A DNA stretch of 64,000 nucleotides, taken from NCBI GenBank assembly GCA_914767715.1, contig OU612073.1, positions 22,444,001-22,508,000 on the forward strand, written 5' to 3'. The stretch is from Membranipora membranacea (taxonomy: Eukaryota; Bryozoa; Gymnolaemata; Cheilostomatida; Membraniporidae). The notes beneath the pieces were generated by a model. The model was not told the origin of the DNA. It made no database searches and was given only the letters and a program-made list of their open reading frames with translations. The number at the start of each line of letters is the position of its first letter. Position 1 is the stretch's first letter. The translations under genes and the position numbers were made by a program. Below are positions 1 to 11,191 of the stretch, piece after piece.

Positions 1-281
1 TTCACTGCAATCTACACAACAAAGATTCCTTCAGATTCTTAGGAATCGATATTGACAGCTCCATCAATATTAATCAATAGATATTGCAAGTACGCAAAAA
101 TCTAAATTTTGTTCTACTCATCGTGACAAGTGTGAGAGCCTTCGTTGACTTAATACAGTGACTGATAAATACGATACATTTTTCTATCCAAATTTAATTT
201 ATGGTTTGGGGTTTTGGGGACCCTCAACTGATTGTCATCTTAATGAAATTTTAATTTTTCCTAAAAATCTGCTGTGCATAT

Positions 282-494
282 AATACTGAAAATCCGCCCA
301 CAAGGACAAGTTTTGTCATACTTTCAAACATTGAATAAATTTTGCCTATGCACATGTTGTTTCGTTATCATTTTATCTTGTTATTTATGAATTCTATTAA
401 TTCAGGAAAGACATCACTGAATTTGCCCCACTATAATAATACAAGGACAAATTATAAATATTTAATTTTAGGGGCCAACAACTACGGAATAGAA
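282..494 (+). repeat. Dispersed repeat, copy 1
   Basis: This stretch matches, in inverted orientation, the sequence at 5660-5825. Shared blocks include CCGCCCACAAGGACA near one end and GGCCAACAACT near the other, with collinear diverged sequence between them. This copy carries about 35 extra bases near its 5' end. No coding capacity or terminal repeat is visible, so it is an old copy of an unclassified family. Confidence 0.65.
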
Positions 495-1133
495 CTGTCC
501 CTGTTGACAACAGGTGTTGTAGCCCTGTTCAACAGCTACCTTCTGGGGAGTGAGGGTTGCAGCATCCCAGTCCCGAGGGGACGGTTGGCTGACGCTCTGT
601 GGCGTGGGGATAATGGGTTAGGGGCATGAGGAGTTGTGCTGGGCTTCAGTGTATATGCGGCGTAGCTAAAGTCCCTTCTAATCTGACAGTAATCTTTCTT
701 GTCTGTGGCTACATGGCAACAGACAACCTGTCTGAACCGCTTCATATTCATACATAATGGAAGTATCATATTATTTACAAAATTTGTTTTTTGGTTGTTA
801 GCGCTTCTTGTAATTTCTCTATCATAAACTTTTCTATCCAATAAAAATTATATGGCGCTAAAATATTTATTGTAATGACTAATGACACAAGATTCAGCAT
901 TAAAAGTTGAACTTTCTTCTAGATCCACCTTCTGTCAGAATTTAGAAGTCAGAAGCATGGTTTATCATCTGTGGCTGAAATCTATTAGTATCAGAAAACA
1001 TCAGTAGAAACTAATTCTAGGTTGTCTGGTTACAACTTAAATGTTTATTCTCAGCTTTCTCACCTAGCCGGCTGTATCCTTAGCGGGTAGCGGTTCTGCT
1101 AGTTCCAAGTACAATAAGAGAATGCTTGTGGAC
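495..1133. other. No recognisable gene
   Basis: Open frames here are short and resemble no family known to me. No repeat with a partner elsewhere in the window was noticed. Confidence 0.4.
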
Positions 1134-1282
1134 TGTGGAGTAGTCCTATCATAAGGTTTGTTGTCATGTTGTCATACATGTACTTTTTACATGTATCTTG
1201 GAGTTGTCTTCTATGTACATACTAAGGAGTTACCATCAGCTACCCTGACCTACATATGACATACATATAACTTCGCCACATG
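1134..1282 (+). repeat. Putative 5' LTR of a gag-only retroelement
   Basis: The block begins TGTGGAGTAGTCC and ends in CA directly before a TGGTGTCAG primer-binding motif. Its first 40 bases recur with one mismatch at 3173-3212, after the gag gene, as expected for a 5'/3' LTR pair. At 149 bp it is short for a Ty3/Gypsy LTR. The right edge rests on the primer site; only the first 40 bases are supported by a second copy. Confidence 0.55.
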
Positions 1283-1291
1283 GTGTCAGTT
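1283..1291 (+). promoter_or_regulatory. Primer-binding site (tRNA-Leu type)
   Basis: TGGTGTCAG abuts the putative 5' LTR. Ty3/Gypsy elements of the SURL type use a tRNA-Leu-complementary site starting the same way. The same word is found at 10068 before the second gag in this window. Confidence 0.5.
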
Positions 1292-1299
1292 GTGAGATA

Positions 1300-1495
1300 T
1301 ACTTAGGAGAGGTGAAGGTGTAGTGCTAGGAGAGGTGAATGTGAGGTGTAGAGGAGAAGGTGAGGTGTAGAGGAGAAGGAGAGGTGGAGAGGAGAAGGAG
1401 AGGTCGGGAAGGAGAAGTGAGAAGGTGAATGAGTAGGAGATAAGGTGTTATTGAGGAGAGGAGTAAGGAGAAAAGGTGTAGAAGTGGTGTTTAGG
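1300..1495 (+). repeat. Purine-rich GA minisatellite in the gag leader
   Basis: Irregular repeats of GGAGAGGTGAAGG-like units, almost free of pyrimidine runs, fill the space between the primer site and gag. They make a strongly strand-asymmetric leader. Confidence 0.7.
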
Positions 1496-1638
1496 TGAGT
1501 TACTAACTAGGAGTGGAAAGCCCTAGTTTGGGTGAGGAGGAAGTGTTGCCAAGGGTCTTTGTGTTCTTGAATACAATTTGAACTTGTGGCGCTTGAGTAT
1601 ACCCTAGCTTACTATTGTATAGGTTGTACACTGGTGCC

Positions 1639-2902
1639 ATGGCTAGTATCTTTGCTAGTCTACCTGTGTTTGTTGTAGACTCATCAAATGTCAATGGGTC
1701 ATTTAAGGGGTGGTCTGTTGAGTTTAATCTGGCTTTAAGAATGAAGTCGATTGAACTTGGCTATGACATCGAAGAAATGACTACTGGCACTGGTGGTTCT
1801 AGAGTTACCGAAAAAAGTGCGGGTGCCTCGCTTCGGTGAAGATACAAAGCTGGCGTCTTTGCTCTGGTGTATGGGCAGTGATGCTTGTGAAGTAGTGTCA
1901 TTGCTTGGTGTTGACTTGTTTTCCATATCTTTGGAGTTCTTAGATGTGTGGAACTTGTTGAGAGAACACTTTGAGCATGACGAGTCTGAGTATGTTGAGT
2001 TGGACAAGTTTGTTACCTGTCAACAACTTGACAATGAAAATGAACGCGCTTATCTTCTGCGTGTTGAAGGACTGAGTAGACAATGTGATTTCTCTGGTGG
2101 CAATGTCAGAGAGAGATTTGCATTGTTGATCGCAGTAAGAGGTTTGCGTAACTCAAAATTGAAGTTTGAGATGATGGCTGATGATGAGTTGAACTGGGTC
2201 AAGATCAAAAAAGTGTTAAGGGCAAGACTAGCTGCGCAAGAGTCTTTGAATGCCTTAAATAGATCAGACCCGACTTATGCGCTGTCAGAGAGTAAACAGG
2301 TCCCTGCTAAAATACCTGTTAAAGTTGAAATACACGCTGAGTCTAGTGTAGTTTGTGATCCAATCAATGCTGTACCAAATATTACTGTTATACAGGAGCT
2401 TGTTGGTGAAGTGAAGTGTAGTCCACACCGAGAGAGAAGTGATGAGAGTAGTGTAAGTAATACTTATGATGATGCTTATAACCATTCTAATCGAGGTTCT
2501 CACAACAAGAGATTTTGTAGTGACAACCATCGTTATAATGGTGATGGTGGGAGTGATCATGATTATAACCCTTTACCTGACCGTGAAAGGAGGTATGTAA
2601 GTCATAGTAGTAGTCAGCATTCTGGCTGTTATATATGTCATAAAAATGATAATATTGCGCGTTACTGTCCTGAAAGCCGGTGTTTCAGATGTCAAAGGAT
2701 GTCACATCACCAGCAGGATTGCACTGATATTTATAAATGTAGGTTTTGTTTGCATGAAGGCGTCTCAGCAAGAGATTGCAGTTGTAGAGTAAATGGGAGC
2801 TCAGGCCAAAGGTACAAAGAGCGAACTAAAAGAACGTCATGTGATGACCGTTCTCTACATAGGCAGAGCTCAGGTAGTAGTGATAGTAATTGGCGGAGAT
2901 AA
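1639..2902 (+). pseudogene. gag: LTR-retrotransposon Gag with three zinc knuckles, one frameshift
   Basis: Gag forms the capsid and binds element RNA. The frame begins with MASIFASLPV at 1639 and shifts frame near 1800, after which 369 codons stay open to the stop at 2900-2902. The C-terminal part has three consecutive cysteine clusters: CYICHKNDNIARYC (His replaced by Asn), CFRCQRMSHHQQDC (perfect CX2CX4HX4C) and CRFCLHEGVSARDC (no His). A charged Ser/His/Arg-rich linker precedes and follows them. No protease, RT or integrase follows; a matching LTR remnant begins 270 bases later, so the element is gag-only by deletion or by design. Assignment to Gag rests on the knuckles and the LTR/primer-site context; the N-terminal half is not recognised by sequence. 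Confidence 0.75.
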
Positions 2903-3172
2903 CTTCCCTCTGTAAATTCTACCCTAGTGAAAGAGCTGTTGTCACCTTGTAAGTAAGCATACTTAGTTTAAGTTGACACCCTATCCGCATTTCGTTATAG
3001 CTTGTGTGATTGCTGAAAATTGTCGGTAGTCCCCATAGTTGTGTGCTAACCCTGATGTTGGGCCACAGGGTATGAGTAAACATCCCTTTCTCAAAGAAAG
3101 GGCATGTGAAGTCTCTCAACCCTGTTAGGGTTATAGAGCATGTGTCAAAAAACCCTTATAATAGTAAGGGCA
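2903..3172 (+). other. 3' untranslated part of the gag-only element
   Basis: The interval between the gag stop and the 3' LTR remnant has no pol-like reading frame. It contains two similar pyrimidine/purine blocks (around 3085 and 3150) and no convincing polypurine tract. Confidence 0.45.
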
Positions 3173-3212
3173 TGTGGAGTAGTCCTAACATAAGGTTTGT
3201 TGTCATGTTGTC
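3173..3212 (+). repeat. 3' LTR remnant
   Basis: Forty bases repeat the start of the 5' LTR at 1134 with one substitution. Similarity stops at 3213, where unrelated LINE-derived sequence begins, so the rest of the LTR is lost or was replaced. Confidence 0.6.
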
Positions 3213-3298
3213 CATGTTGACACATGGACCCTGTCAAGTACATCCTCCTGTTTCAAACCCCAGCGGCTCATTTCAGACTTCACAGTATCTTTCCACTG

Positions 3299-3640
3299 CT
3301 AGGATGGTCTTCTTCTCCTCTTTCTACTGCCCACCTGTATATTTGTAACCATGCAGATATCGTCCTCCTCCCATCTCCAACAGACATTACCATGCCACTG
3401 CGGGCGTCTTTTCCTCATGAATGATGATATTTCTTCTACTCCCGCCTGTCTCCTAATCTCAGTGTTCTCAGCATGGTCCTCATAGCAGGTTCCATAGATT
3501 TGTCTTAACATCCTCATTTCAGTTGCATCCATCCTATCCTCCATTCTCTGTGTGCCGGAGAGGTTTCGCTGCCATACATGAGTGTTAGCTCAATAGCTGT
3601 TTTGTAAAGAAGGACTTTTAGACAACTTAAATGTTCTCAT
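3299..3640 (-). pseudogene. Non-LTR retrotransposon RT, extreme C-terminal fragment
   Basis: On the minus strand one frame reads LYKTAIELTLMYGSETS and, after a frameshift near 3545, the next reads MDATEMRMLRQIYG followed by an EIRRQAGVE...MRKRRPQWHGNV block. These two blocks (LLYGSETW-like, then EMRMLRWMCG-like and IRxRRLRWFGHV-like) are the usual end of the reverse transcriptase in many animal LINEs. Only the last ~110 residues remain, truncated and frameshifted, and the fragment abuts the LTR remnant in opposite orientation. Confidence 0.75.
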
Positions 3641-4310
3641 TGCTGTAATTCAACAGCATGAAATGAAGTGTGGAGACAGGTGGCTGTGATAACTTCAAAG
3701 TCTGTGAAAGCTATATCATGTGTGTGCTTACAGAAATTACATGCTCAGTGATAGCAGATCAGTGTAAATATGTTTCAGACTGCATATATTCGAGATCATT
3801 ATAAATCAATGCACCTTTAGAGAAGTTCAAAGTAGAAAATATTAATAAGAAGTTTTAGATTTGAGCAGGGCAGGACCCAGTCTTAAAGTATCAGTCAACC
3901 CTGGCACCACTCACTACAGATCAAGATGCAATTAACCTTCAGCAGTAGCCAACAGACTCAACAACTGGAAGTCCAAGGTATAAGCTTTGGTTCTGCACCA
4001 CAGGGCATTCAGTAGCTCCACAACCCCATGACTGCAATAAACTGCATTATGTTGGGACTCGGAAGCTATGTTTTGTTTATATCCTCGAAGGAAATGCTTA
4101 ATTTTTGTTATGGAAAGCAATAATATTGTTTTTGTAGATGATTATGTTGCTGAGATGAATGTTTATGTATTAGGATTCTAGATTCTAGAAACAAATCTTC
4201 AAATTTCCAATAATGTATTTTTTTGGAGAGTATGGGTATTTTTGTTACTGAAAAAAAATGGCGCAAGAGAGTATGTAATTGAAATAATTAAAATTTTCCA
4301 ATTCAATATT
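3641..4310. other. No recognisable gene
   Basis: AT-rich sequence without a supported coding frame or a repeat partner that I could find. Confidence 0.4.
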
Positions 4311-4370
4311 AAATATTGAAATATTGAAATATTGAAATATTGAAATATTGAAATATTGAAATATTGAAAT
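4311..4370 (+). repeat. 8-bp tandem repeat (AAATATTG)n
   Basis: About seven near-perfect copies of AAATATTG in direct succession. Confidence 0.9.
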
Positions 4371-4506
4371 TGTCCTTACCTCTTCTTTTTCATGCGGCAG
4401 ATCCATTTGATATTTTATGTATGAGTTGAATGTTTGTCCCTGGCCTTTCTTTTACTGAATGCTTTTTTCATATTTAATATTTTAACCATATTCCTATGTT
4501 TTGATG

Positions 4507-4581
4507 CTTTTCGGCTCGCTTTTCGACTCGCTTTTCAACTCGCTTTTCTACTCGCTTTTCTACTCGCTTATCGACTTGCTT
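4507..4581 (+). repeat. 12-bp tandem repeat (TTTTCNACTCGC)n
   Basis: Six units of a 12-base motif with one variable position keep a frame open that reads FGSLFDSLFNSLFYSLF. Unit length is a multiple of three, but no gene context supports translation. Confidence 0.85.
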
Positions 4582-5659
4582 GAATCTTTTTTTTTGTTGC
4601 AATCAGCCTCTTATGTTGCATCACTACGATCAGACTCGCTACTCGCTACTAGGCACCACCAGCTCATTTCCTACTCACCCAGGAGAGCCGGACAAGCGGA
4701 TATCCGTTTCTGATTTTTTGAACTCCCTTTATTTTATGCTTTGGTATGCAGAAAATCTCAAATCAATATTATTGTTTGATGTTTTGTATGATTCATTCTT
4801 TATTGTTACCTTCTTGCAATTTGTGTATCTCATATTTGACTACTTAATAAATATGGCAACGCACTAAATATCACATGATCATTTACCCTGGTTAGGCTAC
4901 ATTGACAACACCCACCAGTCAAATATAAATATGCCTTCCAGGCCCCGATTTTATATAACGGGTCCATACTATTATTATTACTAGATAGCTTTAAACTTTT
5001 AGACTGAACACTTATTCAGTGTGCTTGCAGTAATCATACCCCTGATAGAAAATTATCTAAAAAGGAGCAGCGTTATAGTGACCAAGGGAAATAAATAAAT
5101 TGTTAATATGTCCTTAATTTGTAGCAATAAACCGGAATTTCAAGGAATGGTAAAACAAAATTACTTTAATTTGTTGAGTTTTTTCTCCAACTGCCTTGGG
5201 ATAACTTTGACTTGCGATTGCACTAAGTTGCTATGTTCTCTAAATTGAAAGCACTGCAAGCTAGCTGTTCTTTTAAGGGTCTAAGAGTACTAGTGCACTG
5301 TAGAGACATTCCCTTCTACCTGATCACTCTTCCCTTTCTATCTACTCACAGTCTCAAGCAAGTCTCACAAAATTTGTTTGTCTCGTATGGCCTCCAAAGC
5401 CTCATTGCATGATGGTTAGGAATTTTGAATAGCTGTATTTGACCACCTGGAGTAGAAATGGTTTAGTAACTGAGCAGCAACAACTTCTCTGATATTTTCT
5501 GCTTGAGCTAATTGGAATACTTCTGGGAGTTAAAGTTAAGGTTGAAGTAAACTTAAATCAATTTTACGAAACAAAATAAAGACATGGCGAAGAATAAGTG
5601 TTTGCAATCAATACAAAAAATATCTCATAGCCTGTGCCTGAGATGAGGGCCCTTTTTAT
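4582..5659. other. No recognisable gene
   Basis: Short open frames only; no splice-consistent coding exon, RNA gene or repeat partner found. Confidence 0.4.
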
Positions 5660-5825
5660 TTTGGAGTTGTTGGCCACTAAAGGTAATTATTCAAAATTTG
5701 ATCTTGTACTATTATAGTGTGGCAAATTCGAATATATCTCTCCTGAATAATAAAATTTATAAAAAACTAGATAAAACCATAATGAAACAACATGTCCTTG
5801 TGGGCGGCTTATCAGTATTAAATTA
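5660..5825 (-). repeat. Dispersed repeat, copy 2 (inverted)
   Basis: The reverse complement aligns along its length with 282-494. The two copies are diverged and this one lacks the short insertion seen in the other. Confidence 0.65.
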
Positions 5826-6859
5826 GGGAATTGACAGGCGTTTAGGGGTATATGTTTTATATTTTACTTGGTCAATTAACCAAGAGGTAAAGTATTTTAT
5901 TATTTTATGACTATTTTCAACTGGCGTCTGGCGGTATTTAAATTTTATCAGGGCTCTGGCAAGGTGGCGGGCGTTCATCTAGATCAAAATATTAATTTGG
6001 AGTGGCCTTATAAAATAAAATGAAAGCATTTGGAACATCATCTTGAACAACGGTGTAAAATGGGAAAATCTTCTATATCTGTGACAAGTCACAATCTATA
6101 TTATATTATATATTAGCTTCATTTGAACATTATGCGTAGTCTGTTGATCAAGGCTTGACCAGATATACTCAGTATCTTATCACCACTTCCACTACTTTAT
6201 TGACATTATTTTCATTCTTAAAGAATGTTTCACAAAATTAGCCCTCAAAAATACATAGATAGATTGACAGAAAATAATGATCATGTTATTTGGAATAATG
6301 ACTTTTAAAAAAACTAATGGCCGTAGTTGCACGCAAGAATGAAGGTATGCTGTTATAATCCAGCTATCGTCTCCTTTGTGTGCTTCAGAGATGCTTTTAG
6401 TATCGTATATGAGATCAGTAATTATATGGAAAGTGGCATCCGATTCAAAATGCTATTACTTATCTCAACAGCTCCATTTTTGTTGTGTTCATTTGGCGAA
6501 CAAAAACAACAGGAACAGGGCCATCAAGATCTGAGTTTAAACAGCCAATCTAGATCAACTGCCTACACTCTGTTCATAACGGCAAAGCTTTATCTGCGAG
6601 GTCACATTATGATAGAATTGTGTACCCCATAAGTTACTCTTTTTCCTCTTCATTACAGACGATCAAGAATAACTGGTGGAATAAGGGGCGTCTATACGAG
6701 ACGCTGTGAATAAAAAGGGGGACACCACATGAACCATCCCATTCTGACCTCTCCCCTCATGTAATCTTCCGGACCGCCACCTCCTCCCATTGTTGTTTAA
6801 AATGTTGGTTAAAATCCCAATGGTTAGTCGCACACATCATCGTGGCGGCGAAATAGTGT
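5826..6859. other. No recognisable gene
   Basis: A 101-codon frame at 6327-6632 has no recognisable domain and reads like chance. Nothing else is supported. Confidence 0.35.
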
Positions 6860-7042
6860 GCCTTAAGGGCGAGGCTGCAATTTCTGCGCCAATTTGCTCT
6901 CAGCTTGTAGGCAGCTCGGAGCACATTGCGGGGTCCAACAACTCCCAGTAGTCAGTGGACTGCAGTGGGATTCGAACCCACGACCTTCAACACTTGCATG
7001 CAGAAGGACCAGCGCTTTAACCACTGAGTCACCTCCCACTCC
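6860..7042 (-). mobile_element. tRNA-derived SINE
   Basis: Read on the minus strand, the unit opens with an A-box-like GACTCAGTGGTTAAAGCGC and a B box GTGGGTTCGAATCCCAC at tRNA-like spacing, then a non-tRNA body starting GCAGTCCACTGACTAC. The same body block follows the tRNA-like head at 41302, so the two are members of one family or share a central domain. Confidence 0.75.
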
Positions 7043-9089
7043 CAAGAGAGAGTCATTATAGGCCTCGGGTCACAAGTGCTTTGATGTTTATTCAGGTTTT
7101 AGTATGAAGCACCTCAACCATCAACAACAAACTACCAGCCGGATATAGTGGGAAAATTGCAATTAAGTGGCAAAGGTTCCCGAGTCCGGTTTCAGAGTTT
7201 TATTTCATGAGGAGCCGCTGACCGCTTGCTGAATTTGACTTTTGAATGCACTTTGCTATACTATCACTCACAAGCAAAGGTCATACGCTGACTCAACTAT
7301 GTATATCTCTAGATCTCATCTCGTGTGATATTTCTATGTCAAAATAAGGTCTATGTTAACAATTCAGAACAATGCAAAGGTGAATATGTAATCCAAAATT
7401 TATTTTGTGGTCAGATTTTTATTGGAGGTTTCAAGTTTTGCCGAAATCCTTTGCTCTCTGATTACATTGACTGATAATTGTATTGGTGGGTTTTTTATTA
7501 ACTCAAAAATAATTTGAATTGAAAACTATTATTTCCAGGTCTTTCTCTCACAAGAATTTAGTTAAAAGGCTACCCAAAGACCAATGCATGATTTAGTCTG
7601 GCAGTTACTTATGATAAAGTGGTGTGTTAGAGTTGCATGGTAAAACATTTCAACTTTCTACTTGGCATGAATTATTTATGGTGGAAAAAGGGAAGGTGAT
7701 TCTCATTCCCTGCATTATGATGTCACTATGAACAGGAAGTGCAATACAAGAAACAATTGTTAGAAGCCTCAATCAATCACCAAGTTAAATTTATGAAGCA
7801 ATCATTTCTTTGTATTATCTAATTATTACTGGATCAAATTATTAACATATATAATTGTTATTATTATTATATTGTATTGCGAAAATTATGTTAGCAAAAA
7901 CAGACAGATTGAGAGAACAAGGTGTTCAATCGAAAACTCGATTACAGTTATATTGTATAACTGATTATTACTCAGTCAAAAGTAATTATGTTTATTCAGC
8001 TTGGTCAAATAAGTTCACATCTGTCAGCACAGAAAAACAGGAAACAGCTCCACGCTCAGCCCAGCTTGAATTATTATAAATATTAGGCTTTTCTTTGAGT
8101 TTCTCTACATACATTTGCAGTTATAAAATATGTATGAATATAATTGATAATTGATGTTCTTTTGACGATCAAAGCCACTTCAGTTCAGTATAAGAGCGAA
8201 CTTCATCCACCTATAATTACATAATATATATATATCATTATCACATTAATAAACGTTAACCTCACATCCTTCCTCTTTCCTTTTGGTTTGACATCAAACT
8301 ATATAATCATGATAATATACAGTCTTTGACCATTTGCAAGAATGAGTTTTGAGTCTTGAACTTTTAATTAACTTACAGTTTTCAAACCTTGACACACTGG
8401 GCAAGTGTATCGAAGTAGGCAAAAATGCAGTAAACACATTGGAGGCAACACCCTTGGTATACACCCAAGCCTCCTCTCCAGCCGTTCGTCTGGAGACAAT
8501 AGCCTCTGACGATGGTTTCGTAATGGTCTGTAATATCTACTTGAACTGTTTGGGAAATATACATACATAGTGACTCCAAGGATTTTAAAGACTTGTTGAA
8601 ACAATAGCGTCATCTGCTATAGCATTAAACATGTCATTTCCGGAAGAATGATACTTAAAATTTAATCTTAGTTTCAGTTTTTGGCTTTTGTCAGTTTCTT
8701 TTCTTTTCCTTTTTAAATTTTTAGATTTAAGTTATGCATGTTATGTTTAAATTATGAACCAAATTGCATAGAGAAAAAACAGGGAGCAACCCAAAACTGC
8801 CACACTTGGTTACCGCAGATGCCATTAGCTCAGCTAGAATATAGAACAGCCTTTACAAATGACATCCATGGTTAATGGCAAATATTTGATCTTTATAATT
8901 GACCCTGAATGTTGCATCACATATACATTCACTATTAGCTATCGTGACAGCAGCAGTACAAGCTAGATATCAGTTCCATTAACTGCTGTTTCACAAGTTG
9001 TCTTTCCCTTTTATAATGCAGGATAACTCCTGACTTTACTGGATCACGTATTATTATAGGACACTGGAAATTCCTGTCTTAAAGTGAAG
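7043..9089. other. No recognisable gene
   Basis: AT-rich sequence with short open frames. No domain, tRNA or clear tandem repeat was recognised. Confidence 0.35.
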
Positions 9090-9200
9090 ACAGCCAATGA
9101 AAATGTTTGGCTTAAAATAGACTGCGTATCATAATTATTTTAAGCCAATATGATGGTTTGGCTTAAAATAGACTACGTGTCATAGTGCTTCAGCCAATGA
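9090..9200 (+). repeat. CCAAT-containing duplicated block, LTR U3-like
   Basis: The phrase TTTGGCTTAAAATAGACT followed by a TCATA word occurs twice about 60 bases apart, each associated with an AGCCAAT motif (three AGCCAAT copies in all). This lies upstream of a duplicated block, a TATA box and the Gypsy primer site, as enhancer repeats of an LTR U3 would. Confidence 0.55.
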
Positions 9201-9217
9201 GATTGTCTTGTGTACTA

Positions 9218-9461
9218 TTTCCACATAAGGTGCAATCGTGCAATCAATGATGTAAGAAACACTGAGAGCAAAACATTTCATTTACAGGGAGAACATCACC
9301 ACACCCGCAATAAAGCAGCACAAGGATGAAGGATAAGAATTTCCACATAAGGTGCAATCGTGCAATCAATGATGTAAGAAAGACTGAGAGCAAAACATCC
9401 TTTTTACAGGGAGAACATCACCACACCCGCAATAAAGCAGCACAAGGATGAAGGATAAGAG
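9218..9461 (+). repeat. 122-bp tandem duplication, LTR U3-like
   Basis: Two adjacent copies (9218-9339 and 9340-9461) begin TTTCCACATAAGGTGCAATC and differ at only a few positions. Part of the unit (ATAAAGCAGCACAA and AGCACAAGGATGA) recurs loosely near 22880. Confidence 0.9.
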
Positions 9462-9503
9462 TCTTGGGAATGATGCAAGATTTCAGCAAGCACCACCGGA
9501 GGG

Positions 9504-9510
9504 TATAAAA
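9504..9510 (+). promoter_or_regulatory. TATA box of the putative Gypsy LTR
   Basis: GGGTATAAAAGG stands just after the tandem duplication and about 560 bases before the primer-binding site. The order U3 repeats, TATA, primer site supports reading this stretch as a 5' LTR, although no 3' LTR is present to fix its limits. Confidence 0.5.
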
Positions 9511-10067
9511 GGAGAAAAATTCGAGTGAAAAAAGACAAGTGCTCACCGGATACAAAAACACATTATAACAGTAGAAACATGTAGAAAAGCACTTCATATT
9601 TTTTATATAGATCTGATTTTAATTCAGATAAATATTTTGAGAATTAATTTTACCATGAGTTATTTTTACTCTGGATTATTCACACTTTGTAGACTGGATA
9701 TATTATAAGCAAGATGACCCAGGATATATTGGTAATTATATTTTAGTTTGAAAAGGATTATTATCATTTTTTTTTATTAATAATTTTATACTTCTACATT
9801 TTTAAATTGACATTTTGTATTCACTTCTAAATTTAGAACAAAACAAAAAGTTGTATTTGTAGTGCAAGGTATAATAGACTGCAGGTAGTAAATAGGGAAA
9901 GACAGGTAAGAGTGGTGCATAAGAACTCAGGCTACATCCGGGAATGTGCAGGAAAGAGGCATTAATAATCACGCTGGCTTAGAGAGGGGAAGAGAATGAG
10001 AGAAGACAAAGGAGTTGTACCAATACTGGACACCTCAGCATATCTCATGTAAGTTGAATACACTACA

Positions 10068-10080
10068 TGGTGTCAGGAGT
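10068..10080 (+). promoter_or_regulatory. Primer-binding site of the Gypsy element
   Basis: TGGTGTCAGGAGT follows an ACTACA end, so the LTR would end in CA. It shares its first nine bases with the site at 1283 and is of the tRNA-Leu type used by many Ty3/Gypsy elements. Confidence 0.55.
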
Positions 10081-10196
10081 AAACTAGAGAGTATTAGTGA
10101 AGGTTTTGATCTAATGAGTGGCAGAGGAGGCCATATTTGAGAGAGAGGAATAGTGAGGTCTTTGAATCAATAACCGACATTGATCACGTTACAAAC

Positions 10197-11191
10197 ATGG
10201 ACAATAAATTTGGAAGGAGTGTTAAGACTCCAGTGTTTAGCATGGAGAATGGTGCTGAGTTGGAATGTTGGAGGAAGTTTATCAGACGTTTTGAAATAGC
10301 TGTGATTAGTGCAGGGTTGAGATACAAGGACAGTGGTGCAATTAGGTCCAGGAGAAAGGCAGAAGATAGTCAAGTAGAGAAGTTTGAAATGAGCAGAGAA
10401 AAGCGGCATTACTGCTAGATAACATGGGGGAGTATGGTATGAACATCTTTGAGACATGGGATGGTGATGTGGATGCCATGCAATATGAGCAACTGAAAGT
10501 GGTGTTTGACAACCATTTTGCAAGTAGGGAAAACATAGTTGCGACCAGACACAGGTTCTTGTGCATGGAGCAGAGGAGAGATGAGAGATTAGACATGTAT
10601 ATAGAAAGGGTAGAAAGGAGTGGCAGTACATGCAGATGGGGCGGATTGGAAGAAGAGATGAACACCCTCATTGTTATCAAAGGAATGCATGTAGATAAGA
10701 TAAGAGGTGATCTGCTTCTGAAAAAGGAGTTAACTTTAGACAAGGTGAAAAACATGTGCAGTAGATATGAATCAGCCCAGGCTGCAGCCAAAATTATCAA
10801 GTCAGGAGAATCTAAGCCTGTTTCAGAAGTTGACCTAGTTGAAGTTAGTCAGGAGAACTCAACAGTTGGTAAAGAGCAAGCAGATATAGACAGGGTTGGA
10901 GCAAGTAATTTTAGTTCAGGACTCAGAGATCGTTGAGCTAGCAGAGGCCGGGGCAGAGGCCGGGGTTGTTGGACATGCGGACGCTACGGGGGTCATGATT
11001 ACAGATCGTGTGCGGAGAAGGTGAGGAATGAGAAAGGAGAAAAGAGTGGTCAAAGGGAGGCCCCAAAATGTTACGTGTGTGGAGAGCCTTCGCACATAGC
11101 TAAATTCTGTCCGAACAAGTTTGCAGGCAGAGAAACAGAAAAAGGGGAGATAAATGCTGTAGCAGGATACTCCAGCGATGAATCGTTATGA
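10197..11191 (+). pseudogene. gag: Ty3/Gypsy Gag, broken
   Basis: Gag of a Ty3/Gypsy element. The first ATG in frame is at 10197 (MDNKFGRSVKTP). A frameshift near 10400 moves the reading into a long frame (KAALLLDNMGEYG...) with the WxG/YxxLKxxFxxxF-like core typical of gypsy capsids. A TGA at 10934-10936 interrupts an Arg/Gly-rich segment, and two zinc knuckles follow: CWTCGRYGGHDYRSC (one residue longer than usual) and CYVCGEPSHIAKFC (canonical). The Gag frame ends at TGA 11189-11191, followed by CTA and, in the same frame, by the protease. The 10934 stop and the frameshift look like decay; the 11189 stop sits where a Gag-Pol boundary belongs. Confidence 0.85.

Noticed and set aside
10342-10800. 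152- and 154-codon minus-strand frames across the Gypsy gag
   Set aside because: They are antisense shadows of gag, which has zinc knuckles and a downstream protease in frame.
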